Source of the DNA: Siphlonurus alternatus
Taxonomy: Eukaryota > Arthropoda > Insecta > Ephemeroptera > Siphlonuridae
Assembly: GCA_949825025.1 (NCBI GenBank)
Contig: OX463779.1
Coordinates: forward strand, 40,000,203-40,064,202
Length of the DNA stretch: 64,000 nucleotides
Direction of reading: 5' to 3'
The notes under the pieces are model-generated. The model saw nothing but the letters and a program-made list of their open reading frames with translations. It was not told the DNA's origin and did not search any database. The translations under genes were made by a program, and so were the position numbers. The number at the start of each line of letters is the position of its first letter. Positions within the stretch are counted from its first letter, which is position 1. Below are positions 38,029 to 49,490 of this stretch, in pieces.

Positions 38029-38713
38029 TCACATGCTCTTGAGCTCCTCCGGCATTTCATTCTTCGGATGTTTGTTCTCAAAATGCTGCTTGTACGTCTT
38101 AGGGTCTGGCATTTGTGCCTGTAACAGAGAGAGGAAAGTTGGTAAGTGTTCCGCCTGAGTGATTAGTGGCACGGTTGAGAAAGCACTGGAGCATCACACC
38201 GTACAACAGCAGCACTCAGGTGTTACCTCTTCTTTGTCAGCTGCAGCATGACTACAGTAAAATTGTATGCCGTGCATTTAAAACTAATAATAGATGGGAC
38301 CATTAATGTGGGTTCATTTGTAACTGTACTTTATATTTTAATTATTTATTATGAAAAATCGTCTACGTGATATTTATTTTAATTAAACAAATTTATGAAA
38401 ATATTAACAGAGTATGACAATAGTGCAGAAAAATTTCTATCCAATTTTCTTTTGCCTTTTTCACAATAAGGGTACAATCCCTTGGGTAGACCACCGGTAG
38501 ATGAAATTACAGCAGAATAGAACATCATTGTATCAAGAGAACAAATGAAAATAATACAGTTGTAAAAAGCTCCTACCCTTGAAATAAATTATTGTTGAAA
38601 TTAAATATCTTATTCAAATAAGGTCCATAAGTGCAACAAAAACCTTGTGGTTTATACAACATATTATATTCTGACTTTGTCCAAAAATGCAGCTTCAAAT
38701 AAAATTTATGGAC

Positions 38714-38781
<68 letters not shown>

Positions 38782-39283
38782 AATAAATTCCATAATTGTA
38801 CAGAATTATAGTAATTTGATTATGACTATACGTAGCTAGAAATTGCTAACAAACTTATATACAATAATTCTTAAATGCATTTTTCACTAAATTTAAGTAA
38901 ATTAAATTTTCTTTATATTCTCCTTCATAATTCATAATTTTTATTGCTTTTCGATTGATTAATAATACAATATTTAGCAATTTAATTTAATTCAATTTAA
39001 CATTTACAAAGGAGCTAATTATAACTGACAGGGACAAGGCATCTCATTTTTTTTTTTTTACTTATTATTTCACACTATCCCCCACTTACTGAAAGATACT
39101 AGTAAGTTTGCTAGATCTACACCTGGGGTAAGCAATTACCTTGCAAATTGTACATGCGTGGACGAGGGCTTTCTGGGCTGCTTTCTTCTGGTCCAGGGCG
39201 TTGTGGCCCTGCTGCTTCTTGGCCTTGGCCTGCTTCTCCGCTGCCTTGGCTTGGGACTGGAGTTTCTGCTGGCCACGCGCCAT
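38029..39283 (-). CDS. ZNF706: ZNF706-like small zinc-finger protein
   Basis: There are two coding exons on the minus strand: 39283-39140 (48 codons, donor AAG|GTAATT) and 38118-38029 (29 codons plus stop, acceptor TTACAG|G). The 77-aa product matches vertebrate ZNF706 (76 aa) along its length. It starts MARGQQK, has a Lys/Gln/Ala-rich basic N-terminal helix like SERF/4F5 proteins, and one C2H2 finger with C44, C47, H60 and H65, containing QMPDPKTYKQHFE. Family members are small nuclear or cytoplasmic proteins linked to transcription control and to modulation of amyloid-type aggregation. A splice acceptor (TGTTACAG) lies nine bases before the ATG, so a non-coding first exon exists upstream, probably ending at the donor at 41883. 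The intron between coding exons carries a TTTA array. Confidence is very high. Confidence 0.97.
38713..38780. repeat. (TTTA)n microsatellite
   Basis: About 17 TTTA units inside the ZNF706 coding intron. Confidence 0.95.
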
Positions 39284-39890
39284 CTTGCCTGACTGTAACA
39301 CATCAACAAGTTGAAACAATTTTAGTTACGTTGGAACCAAAGACAATAAAGAGAAACTAAAAGTAGAACAATACTAACAAGAAAAAAGGGGCAGGAATGC
39401 ATCACTCTACACATGTTTATGCAATTTGTTACGACATTACTATCAAGCAACAAATTTTAGGGACTAGGGACTATAATCAGCATTTGTGCTCCTCTAATAT
39501 CATAATACTGTATTTATCTTTATTGTATCCACACTGAATTATTGTATTGTAATATTGTGTGTAGTATTGTAACATATTATAGCCTTACAGAATAAAGAGG
39601 TTTGAATGTTTGTTCTGGTCATTTCAGATGGAATAAATCAGAGAAGTGATTTTGTGCGAGTGTGTGTGAGTATGCCAAGTAGTTTCGAGTGTTGGTGTCA
39701 CATATTTGGTAGAAGGAGACAGTGACATAAGAGAGTGAAAATACATTTGGAGGTATACTCCATTTTTGTTAAAATAATTGAAATAATTAAAATGTACTGG
39801 ATACTAAATATTGGATTGCTTTTTACAAAGTAAAAAAAAAAAAAAAAAAAAATATGGGGTGATAATGCATACTTTCATGAAATATTATAT

Positions 39891-40226
39891 AAATAAATAT
39901 TTATGTGGATGCGGAGATGAAATTCGGAGCACAGTAATATAGTCAAGCGCGGAGCAAAAAAAAAAAAAAAAAAAACGTTTAGGGAGGGGCAGTCTGGCTC
40001 AGTGTCAATGTTAATAAAAAATGTGGTGGGGGTAAAAGCACATTCTTCCATATTAAATCCAAAATAAATATTTATGTGGATGCGGAGATGAAATTCGGAG
40101 CACAGTAATATAGTCAAGCGCGGAGCAAAAAAAAAAAAGTTTAGGGAGGGGCAGTCTGGCTCAGTGTCAATGTTAATAAAAAATGTGGTGGGGGTAAAAG
40201 CACATTCTTCCATATTAAATCCAAAA
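39891..40226. repeat. tandem duplication, unit about 171 bp
   Basis: Two adjacent copies (39891-40061, 40062-40226) start AAATAAATATTTATGTGGAT and are nearly identical except for the length of an internal A run (about 20 against 12). Apparent open frames repeat because the DNA repeats. It lies upstream of the ZNF706 coding exons, probably in its 5' UTR intron. Confidence 0.9.
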
Positions 40227-40504
40227 TTTCGGCAAAGTGGGGTGTAGGACTTTGACAATTTCTCCCTGTAATCTTCAATGTATTTTGCAAGACAAATATG
40301 TTTTAAGTATGATATGCATTCATACTGGACACAGTATGCATATCATTTGCACGTGAATTCTGCTGACATCGAAGTAAAAACAAAACTGCTACATACAGTT
40401 TTGTGATGTCACAAGATTTTTCGTTCCTGGACCACCGGGCTCACACTCATTCATGTTGACCTCTTTTTTTTAATTTTTTTATATATATTTTCTGTAGCCT
40501 TTTA

Positions 40505-41111
40505 AAACCAATGCATACAGTACAGTATGCATACCGTACGAATCATATGACTGCTAAAATCAATTGTGAATGTGGTTATTCCAGTGCGACACCTCAACAC
40601 ATGATTCTCGAATGCAATATCGCAAGTGATCACCGTGCTGTGTTAATGCTTTCTCTAGCGGAGTTGGGTTTCGAACCCCCAGATCTATCGCTCACCAAAT
40701 TACTAGCCACAAACCAAGAAGCTGTATAATTGATCTTATTTACAAATTTATTCTAGATGCAAATCTTACTTTTTAAACTACTTAAATTTATGTAAAAATT
40801 TGTATTGCACAATCTAGTCTTTCTTGCATGCTGTAACCCTCTTAACTAACAAAAATGGTCTTTTTTTCCTGGGTAGCCGCGTTGGACCTCGCTGGCAGAA
40901 GATTGGTGCATGTTATCCTAAATCCAATCCTTACCTGGCTTCAGCATGCATTATGCTAAATTTCCTTACCTAATTTATATTCATTTAGTTTTAATTAAAC
41001 ACTTTTTTGTTTATTTAATATATTAAGAAACACTATATTCATCTTATTTTAGCTGGCTGTGTGGGAGTTCCCTAAAGGCTAAAGCCAATATAATTTATAT
41101 TCAATTCAATT
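40505..41111 (+). mobile_element. 5'-truncated LINE 3' end
   Basis: The frame ending near 40729 encodes a LINE ORF2 C-terminus with a CCHC-like group (CECG ... HMILEC) and FEPPDLSLTKLLA. It is followed by about 380 bases of 3' UTR ending in a TTCAA repeat tail (ATTCAATTCAATT, about 41098-41111). No reverse-transcriptase core remains. Its family differs from the other LINEs in the window. Confidence 0.7.
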
Positions 41112-41880
41112 CCCACTCTCCCGCCTTCCGCAGAGGCGCAGAGGACTTATGCATACTGACGCTAAATTTGAGAAAAGGTCATCTCTCTATTGTTGGTGCT
41201 CTTGGAGTTAATGCATACCTGCCCTGAGTGCCCTGGAGCAGGGCAGCATGTTGTGCAGAAACCCAGAATTCCTGCACCAAAATTTGTCAATGGGCCTACT
41301 TGGTAATTGGGAATCTAGGATACTAACCTCTCTAGGAAGATCAACCTGCTGCAAAGATAGCCACGTACAAACTACCGTTCCTAGAGAGCCTTTCTCTTCA
41401 AGTCGACGAGTTCAATAATGCGGAAAATGGAGGACTCCTACTACTCATCTTGCTGGCTGACACCAAAAAAATTATGAACTTTCTATTGCATATTTCTAAA
41501 AAACTATCGAATAAGTTGACAATTCGATTACCTAAAAATAATCTGTATATTTTAATAGTTACCTTCAAGCACTACAATACGTCGTAAGAAGATCAAAAGG
41601 TGATAAATTTTACAAAAAAAAAACGTAATCAGCAAGTTGATTTATCAGGAACGGTGCTGCCGCGCGAACTGCGAAAATTTTCTGACTGCAGAAGAGTACA
41701 ATGTTGCAGATTCAAACACATTCTTACAATTCATAAATGTAAGTATTTACATAATTATGTCAACTAAATTAATTTAAAAATTAATAAAATATTTATTTAT
41801 TAAAATTTTAAATGGTTGAAATATTCTTTGCTGTATAAAATCAATAAAAACATAATTGACTTGGCAACACTGCATTGCTT
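41112..41880. other. non-coding DNA upstream of the ZNF706/GLOD4 start region
   Basis: 41140-41460 is of mixed composition and may be an old repeat. The rest is AT-rich. No exon is visible. Confidence 0.4.
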
Positions 41881-41882
41881 AC

Positions 41883-42158
41883 CTGTTCAGTGTTAAAAAA
41901 AAAAAAAAAAAAGTAGGCGTCACCCAATATTGCCAGTACCCAGCACTACGCGCTATTATTTTACAGCATTCAGCATTTTGCTTACGTCTGCTTCTCTTGT
42001 TGTCAAGTGTCAAGAGATTCTGACCAGTTGAACTGAAGACACGTGTGCCTCTTAAAACATTTTCTTGATAAAGCGCAGTGATTGTTATTTTTATCTGTTC
42101 ATAGTCAGTCAGGTCCATTCTTCATTTTTGTGGTCTATCCGCTAATTAAAAAGCAAAA
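41883..42158. promoter_or_regulatory. probable shared head-to-head promoter of ZNF706 and GLOD4
   Basis: A strong minus-strand donor, GAACAG|GTAAGC, ends an exon at 41883, the likely end of the non-coding first exon of ZNF706. GLOD4 starts on the other strand at 42159. Both transcripts must therefore begin within about 275 bases. No TATA box is evident, as expected for housekeeping genes. A poly-T run (plus-strand A, 41896-41913) would fall in the ZNF706 5' UTR. Confidence 0.4.
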
Positions 42159-45100
42159 ATGCTTCATGGGAGAGCTTTACATTTCGTTTTTAAAATCGCT
42201 GACAGAAAGCAAACATTTAAATTCTACAAAGATGTTTTGGGAATGAAGGTAATATTGTTTATCTACTGCGAGGTGCAAAACATTATTACTCTCTATTGGC
42301 CCGGGCTAGCTAAATCGAAAGAACTATGCATATTAGGTGATTGCATGCATGCATGGGGTGTGTCTTGCTACACTGCCATGCTGCTATATATATATGAAGT
42401 ACATGAGTAGGCATAATAATATACAATATTCTATGCAAACATACAGACCACAAGGGAGTTTTGAACCACCGTTGGTTTTGGCACTATGCATACTGTATAT
42501 GTCCAATCAGAACGCTGCAGAGTGCCAGCTATAATTAAGGCTATATCTCTGTGAACAATATCCAGCGTTTCGAAAGGCGCCGGCCGAGCTAATGCCAAAA
42601 TTGACGGTGCATTCAGGACTCATAGTTAACTCATGCCCCTTGTCAACTGTAACAGTACATTCAGTATAAATGCTGTACAAATACTGCATATACACACTCG
42701 ATTATGTGTCAGACTTGCATTCTGGATCATCTCCAGAGCTTTAATTGGTTTGCCTCCTACTGCATGCCTGCCAGTTTGTGAGCATTCTTGAGTGTGCTTG
42801 CGTGCCACTCGCATGAAAGTTGAACATTATATGTACGTGATGCTGAAAATACGAGCTTTTTGTTTTGCGCCTAAACAGAAGTCGCAACTCCAAAGTCGCA
42901 ACTTTTAACCCTGGCAGAGCCAGGGTATGTAAGTGGAGGGGATATGTGCTGGTGACGTCACGACCAATCAGAGAGGGCGTTACTGGTTTTGCGACTTCTA
43001 GAAGAAGCTCGTATTTTAGGTTTGAGAGGTTTACTTTGGTGCCGGCTATCAGGTTAAAAACTGGGCAGTTCCTTAATACCTAGCTCTAACGCTAGGCCAC
43101 AACAGTGTAGTCTTCCTTGCCCTGACTAAGCCTTCATCCTTTCCTTCTACCCCGACCCGTACTCATAGATGAAATACATATTCTGATGAAATGGGATCAA
43201 TCAGATCTATGCTCCCTGAGCCAGCAAAATAGCCAGAGACCCTACAGAGACCTCCGTGTCTTATGGGTAGAAATTTGAAGAACGTTGAATTTAGTTCCAC
43301 TGGAATTCCGAGTGGCCACACTACTGTCGACCAATCACCGTTGGTTTCAACATCAGTGACGTCATCCGAAATGGCCAATCGGCGATTTTGTGATCAGTGA
43401 TTGGCCAGGTCGAATGATGTTATTAATAATGAAACCATGATGATTGGTTGATAGTGGCGTGGCCACTCGGAATTCCGGTGGAACTAAATTGAAGGTCCTT
43501 CAAATTTCTACCCATAAGACACGGAGGTCTCTGTAGGGTTTCTGCAAAATAGCTTAACTAAAAAAAAAAAAAAAAAAAAAAAATATTATGTACTGTATGT
43601 AAAGTAAATGCAGTACTATGTATTATACATTAATTAAATATTTTTTCAGGTTTTGCGTCATGAAGAATTTTCTGAAGGTTGTGATGCTGCTTGCAATGGG
43701 TAAGTTTCAGGTCCTTGAGGTTTCATGTTCATGAAGGCAATATTTTTTAACTGTACTGCCCGTTGCATCATTGAATTTTATAATGAATTGAACGAAACTG
43801 CATGCACTGCATCAACCTAAATTATTTATATTTTTTATGATATTTTTAGACCATACGACACTCGCTGGAGCAAGACAATGATAGGCTACGGCTCCGAGGA
43901 CAATCACTTTGTAGTTGAATTAACTTACAACTATGGCATCACGGCTTATAAGACAGGTATATTCAAACAGCTGCTGCTAAAGAAGACATGACTAACTTGT
44001 TGTATTTCATGCAGGAAATGACTTCCTTGGGATGACAATCAAGTCTCGCGAGTCAATTCAGCGTGCCAAGGATCTAGGGTGGCCCATGAAGAAGAAGGCT
44101 CTGACCATTGAGGGCTCTGAACAGTACGAGACAGAGGCACCTGGAGGGTACATTTACAACCTCATAGATGAACCTCAGCCCACTGATAAAGGTAATTTAT
44201 CATAGACTGCATTATTTTCTGGGTATTAGGAGCCCCAGAGAGCACTGTGAACAATGTTGAAAAACAAGTTCCGCCATTGGTAACCAACCAACGATTTTAC
44301 ACAAGCTCACGGCAATATTAAAAAAATTGTGCTAAAAATCCTGTAAGATCTTACAAGAACTCTTGCATGATGCATTGAGCAATAATTAACTGAAAATTAA
44401 ATAATTACAACACTCTGCAAGATGATGTTTTAATACCATGTATTAACACTTGTGTCTTCTGCAGATCCAGTGCAGAAGGTGACACTGGCAAGCTCCAGCC
44501 TGAACCGCTCGATTGAATACTGGCAGGGCCTGCTGGGTCTAACTTTGTTCAGCAAACAGGGAGACTCCGCACTGCTGGGCTTCTCAGAGACAGAGGCCAA
44601 GCTGGAGCTCAAGGATATTGGTAAGATGAAGCCATTACCCCAAATCAAGCCTTAGTTTATTTAGTTAAAAGATTCTGGCAGTTTTTTATTATAGCTTTTA
44701 CTATAAACAAAATACAAACACCCTCATAGCAGATTACAGAAACTTTAAAATTCTTGGTTCAACGGCCATCTACTTTCTTTCTTTTTTCTTTTTCTTTTTT
44801 TTTTGTACTGTTAATAATGTACTAAATAAAAAAAAATGCAGTCATATAAAGAGTAAGAATTTATTGATAGATGGTGTTTTTTACATAGGAAAATTCATGC
44901 TTAAGTTTGAAAACCTTGCTATTCTTTGTTGTACTGACAGACTGACATGTCCCTCAGCTCATGCGGTGAATCACGCCGAGGCGTACGGTCGCATTGCCTT
45001 CTCGTGCCCCCACGCTGAGCAGCCAGCGCTGAGTGACCGAGTGGAGAAGGCGGGGCAGAAGATTCTCACCCCTCTCATCACCCTCGACACCCCTGGCAAG

Positions 45101-48100
45101 GCCTCCGTCAGGGTCATCATCCTGGCAGATCCGGTGAGTGAACATTCCTCCTCAGCAGCACTAGAAATGGATTAAAATTTGGATCAAAAGGAGAGAGGAG
45201 TCTTTTTAAAATCGTAGAATGTTATAAAATTATTTTTCTCTTTGATTTTCTCTGTAAAATCCTATAATTTCAACGTCTGGCCCTTCAGCCAATACAGTTT
45301 ATTGCATGAATAATCATCAGAGTGGTTTGAATTGTCTATGTGCGTTCTCAACAATAGTTACAGCAGAGAGCTAGAGCTGATGTATACCATCGCTCTGTCA
45401 GTCAACAGATAGGCCAGACTTTGGACTCTACAATACTTCACATTAAATACCACTTGGTACACTGTGACTGAATAGTCAGACAAAGATTGACCCAGTGATG
45501 GTTGATGTCACACAGTCAAATTCCAAACTATGTCAATACAAATAGGGGTAAATAATAATAATAATAATATTAACGCGGCAAATGTGGCAATGCCACGGTG
45601 GCCCGCGAATGTTCACCAACTCTCAGAGATTTCTTAAACAAATCAAAACTCTCCGCCTCAGCAACATCTGCTGTCAACGCATTCCACTCCCTCACCGTCC
45701 TGTTTAAAAAAGAAAACTTTCCCACATCACTTCTACATCTAACATACTCCAACTTCCATCCATGATCATTTCTTCCAATATAACCTGCTCTCATCACACG
45801 ACCACTCAACTCTTCCCAACCCTCACAATTTCTTGTTATCTTATACATAACACCAAGTCTACAATTTTTTCTTCTTAACTCCAACGACTCCCACCCCAAA
45901 TTCTCAATTAAAGCAGACACACTAACATACTCCTTTCTAACATCAGCACCATCACCCACAAACTGGAACCTTCCCACACGACCTGTAACCCTTCTAGCTG
46001 CTCTCCGCTGAACCTTCTCCAACTCCTTCACCCCCACACATCTATATGGGTCCCAAACACAGCAACCATACTCAAGCACTGGTCTCACCAGAGCTCTGTA
46101 CGCATTATCTTTAACTACCCTACTGGTACCCTTAAGATTTCTCATGACAAACTCCAAACACCTCCTTCCCTTCGATGTAACATATTTAATATGTTCATTC
46201 CACATTAATTTACTATGAATGACTACACCCAAATATTTATACTTTTCATCCTGCTTCAATAACTCATCATGAAGTAAATACTGCACATCTCTCTTACGCC
46301 TTTTCCTACTAAACACAACTACACAGCACTTAGCGACATTCAACCTCATATCTTTATCAATAACCCACCGACACACAGTATTAAGATCCTCTTGCAGACG
46401 AACCACATCACCCTCACTTTCTATTTTCCTATAAACAACACTATCATCTGCAAACAACCTAATCTTTGACCTCACTCCATCAGACAAATCTTCAATAAAA
46501 ATCAAAAACAACAATGGACCCAAGACACTACCCTGCGGAACTCCCGAGGAAACAGCAATATACTCCGAGCATGCCTCCCCCACTCTAACTCTCTGCACCC
46601 TATCTCTTAAGAAATCCTCAATCAAGGACACCAACCTTTCATCCACCAAACAACGCCTCACCTTCTCAATTAATTTCCCATGAGGCACCTTATCAAAAGC
46701 CTTCTCAAAATCAAGAAAGACAGCATGAATCTCACCTCCACTGTCCAAAGCATCAGCCAACTCCTGAACAAAACCTGCCAATTGAGTCTCGCAAGAGAAA
46801 TGCTTGCGAAAACCATGCTGGTGATCACCAAAGAATTTCGATCTCTCCAGATCACCCACCACAAATTTAACAACAACCTTCTCTAACACCTTGGACACAA
46901 CTGATGTCAAACTGATGGGTCTATAATTTTTAGGCTCACACTTAGATCCCCCTTTGTAAATCGGGACCACCCAAGCCTCCCTCCAAGCATCAGGTATCTT
47001 CCCCGACGCAAGTATCATTCTAAATAAATGAACTTGATACTTACAATGCAAACCAACACTAAGCTTTAAAAATGCACTAGAAATATCATCAGGACCCGCC
47101 GCTTTCCCCTTTACTAAAGACATCAACGCTCTCTTCACATCTTTAAAACGAACTCTAAACTGCCTACCCCTACCAGCACCAATACTGGAACCACCCTCCT
47201 CATCAACCCGCTGCTCAGGCCTCGAACCATCATCAACCACTCCCTGCTTCACAGGATCCTGAAAAACAGACTTATACTGTGTTAAATAATTAACACACAA
47301 AAATATTAATAGTTTGAGGTGAAGGAGAAAAATTATAAATACATTTTATGTTGAAAGTTTTATGCTCCTTTAAGCCATGAATTTTGGGAACTACTGTATA
47401 TTTTGCAAATCTTGATGGTGTTGAATTATAATTCAATTTGAAATAATTTATTAAATAATTATGGCTGCTCCATAAAATGCTCTAAAATTATAAGGGGGGT
47501 CGCACACAGACTTTTATTTCTATGATCGTAAACTTACGATCGTACGTTTCTCATTAGAACCGGTTCTAAATTTCTTATCATACGACAGCATAAGATACGA
47601 AGCTGTGTGCGTTCGCACAGCTGATCATATAGGTTCTTATTTTTTTTATCATACGCTGCGAAATCATGCGATTCTGTCTGCAACCGGCCTAATTCATAAT
47701 AAGATTCTGAAACTTTTTTTCGGTCTACTTTTACTACAAATTTATTTAATGAAAGAAAAGGACAAACAAGACCCATAAAAACACAAATTATCGAAAGGTG
47801 ATAAATAAAACAAAACAAAACTTTTACTACACATTGAATTTTAATCATCTTGGTTAGTTGCAAGAATTTCCAATTGTACTTAAGAAAATTACGTAACTAA
47901 TTACATAATATCATACGCTGCGAAATCATGCGATTCTGTCTGCAACCGGCCTAATTCATAATAAGATTCTGAAACTTTTTTTCGGTCTACTTTTACTACA
48001 AATTTATTTAATGAAAGAAAAGGACAAACAAGACCCATAAAAACACAAATTATCGAAAGGTGATAAATAAAACAAAACAAAACTTTTACTACACATTGAA

Positions 48101-48834
48101 TTTTAATCATCTTGGTTAGTTGCAAGAATTTCCAATTGTACTTAAGAAAATTACGTAACTAATTACATAATACTGTAACAATGATGCTATTATTTATGTA
48201 AAATAAACAAACATTTACTTTTCAAGTAATATAATTATTTAAATATTTTAAACAATTAATTTCCTTATCTAAAGTATTAACTCATTAGAGGTTTCAAAAG
48301 ATGATGGAGCAAAATTTCCAGACTGTTGAGTTCTATTGAGTGTAGATAATGTTTGCTGATTGCTTCTTAAGAGAGTCATAGGGTTTGTTGGGCATTGGAG
48401 TCATACAGCACATGACAATATATGTCCTTGGGTTATATAGTTATAACATGATCTCAATGATTTGCTGGCTAACAATATCTCCTGGTCTTTTTTTTCAGTT
48501 ATGCTAGAATATTATCCCAAAAAGTAGCTAGTAGCTTCCAAGCTAACAATATAAAGCCATGCTAAAGAAAACTTAAAATGATTTTTTACAACCAAAAATA
48601 ATAAAATAAGCTGTTTTATTGAAATTTGAGGTAGCAATTTTATCAGAACTGTTCATTCAGTAATTTAATTGATTTGGCATTTTTTTTTTTTTTTTTTTTA
48701 AGCATTTCTGTCAATTATAAATTATGAAAGCAAATAATTATTGATTGCTTGTTGGCTGGCGTAGTCATAATTTACTATACATCTGTTAATTGCATTAATT
48801 TAATAGGGTATATATTCACAATATTCTACAACAT

Positions 48835-48879
<45 letters not shown>

Positions 48880-49126
48880 AATATATTGTATATAATATGC
48901 AACACATATTGCAGTGTTAGCATTGATTTGATTTGTGAATTATTTATCAAATACAGAAATTTCAGATTTTAGATACATTACTATACAATACAATTCAATT
49001 ATTACATCATAAGACAATAAATTCCATAAGTTTCTGATTTAAATTAATTCTAAGTAAAAAAAAAATTCACAAATTTAAAACAAAATACAATAAAATTACA
49101 ATATAATATTATACTGACAGTATGAG

Positions 49127-49157
<31 letters not shown>

Positions 49158-49490
49158 AAAATTATTTTATTTTTTATTTTTTAGATGATTTAAAAAATAC
49201 TTATCTTAAATTGTTATCAGTGCTATTCTGTACCCCACTGCCTTTGTTCACCTATCTTACATTTTTAATGCTAGCTGCTATATAATAACAATACAACTAT
49301 CTCCTCCCCCCCTCCCCTCCCCCTCTTTAACTCTCCACATACCTCATGCACTAACCCACCTAATATTTCTGTTGGTCTACAGGATGGTCATGAGATCTGC
49401 TTCGTGGAAGATGAGGGCTACAGGGAGCTCTCCGTGTTTGACCCTCTCGGCGATGAACTTCTCGAGCGCTACGTGGCCAAGGAGAAGTGA
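42159..49490 (+). CDS. GLOD4: glyoxalase domain-containing protein 4
   Basis: Seven coding exons: 42159-42248, 43650-43699, 43850-43956, 44015-44191, 44465-44620, 44958-45133, 49383-49490. All have GT-AG borders and compatible phases, giving 287 aa (human about 298). It starts [16 protein letters not shown] and shares with vertebrate GLOD4 the [32 protein letters not shown] and [15 protein letters not shown] segments. It has two vicinal-oxygen-chelate (VOC) domains, roughly residues 3-130 and 135-260. VOC enzymes use metal-dependent chemistry as in glyoxalase I, but the substrate of GLOD4 is not established. Vertebrate GLOD4 is reported in mitochondria; no classical targeting peptide stands out here. 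Intron 1 holds a MITE and intron 6 (4.2 kb) an antisense LINE and a tandem duplication. The first poly(A) signal, AATAAA, is at 49737. Confidence 0.98.
43234..43544. mobile_element. foldback MITE with 9-bp target duplication
   Basis: The terminal inverted repeats begin CAGAGACCCTACAGAGACCT and extend about 90 bases with mismatches. The element is flanked by a perfect 9-bp direct repeat, CAAAATAGC (43225-43233, 43545-43553). A 9-bp duplication is typical of Mutator-like transposases, although the CAG end recalls hAT. The interior holds CCAAT-like and CRE-like motifs. It sits in GLOD4 intron 1. Confidence 0.8.
45549..47300 (-). mobile_element. 5'-truncated LINE with uninterrupted reverse-transcriptase ORF
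   Basis: On the minus strand a 576-codon frame without stops covers the reverse transcriptase and C-terminal region of a Jockey/CR1-group LINE. In order: [13 protein letters not shown] (about 128-140), the catalytic Asp in FLDFEKAFD (about 195-203), [15 protein letters not shown] (about 251), FADD (283-286), then the thumb-like and C-terminal part ending [16 protein letters not shown]. The stop codon at 45570 directly abuts an ATT trinucleotide tail (45549-45569), so there is almost no 3' UTR. The endonuclease and any ORF1 are missing through 5' truncation, so the copy cannot move by itself. The intact frame indicates recent insertion. It lies antisense in GLOD4 intron 6. Confidence 0.95.
47301..47647. 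other. GLOD4 intron 6, unique segment
   Basis: From about 47493 the sequence GGGGGGTCGCACACAGACTT resembles a MITE end. The short inverse CTGTGTGCGTTCGCACAG lies near 47603, but no paired right terminus was found. Confidence 0.35.
47648..48171. repeat. tandem duplication of 262 bp
   Basis: Two head-to-tail copies, 47648-47909 and 47910-48171, appear identical base for base as read by eye. Each starts ATCATACGCTGCGAAATCAT and ends TAACTAATTACATAAT. It is in GLOD4 intron 6 and is non-coding. The lack of divergence means either a very recent event or an assembly artefact. Confidence 0.95.
48172..49382. other. GLOD4 intron 6, remaining 3' part
   Basis: AT-rich, with long T runs at about 48681-48700, 48836-48875 and 49128-49152 and a C-rich stretch just before the last exon's acceptor. 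Nothing else recognised. Confidence 0.6.

Noticed and set aside
39875..40258. 127-codon minus-strand frame with an internal protein repeat
   Set aside because: The repeat is explained by the 171-bp DNA duplication and its A runs. Codon use and content show no coding sign.
40660..40685. Minus-strand B-box-like GGTTCGAAACC
   Set aside because: It lies inside the coding frame of a LINE C-terminus and has no tRNA fold around it.
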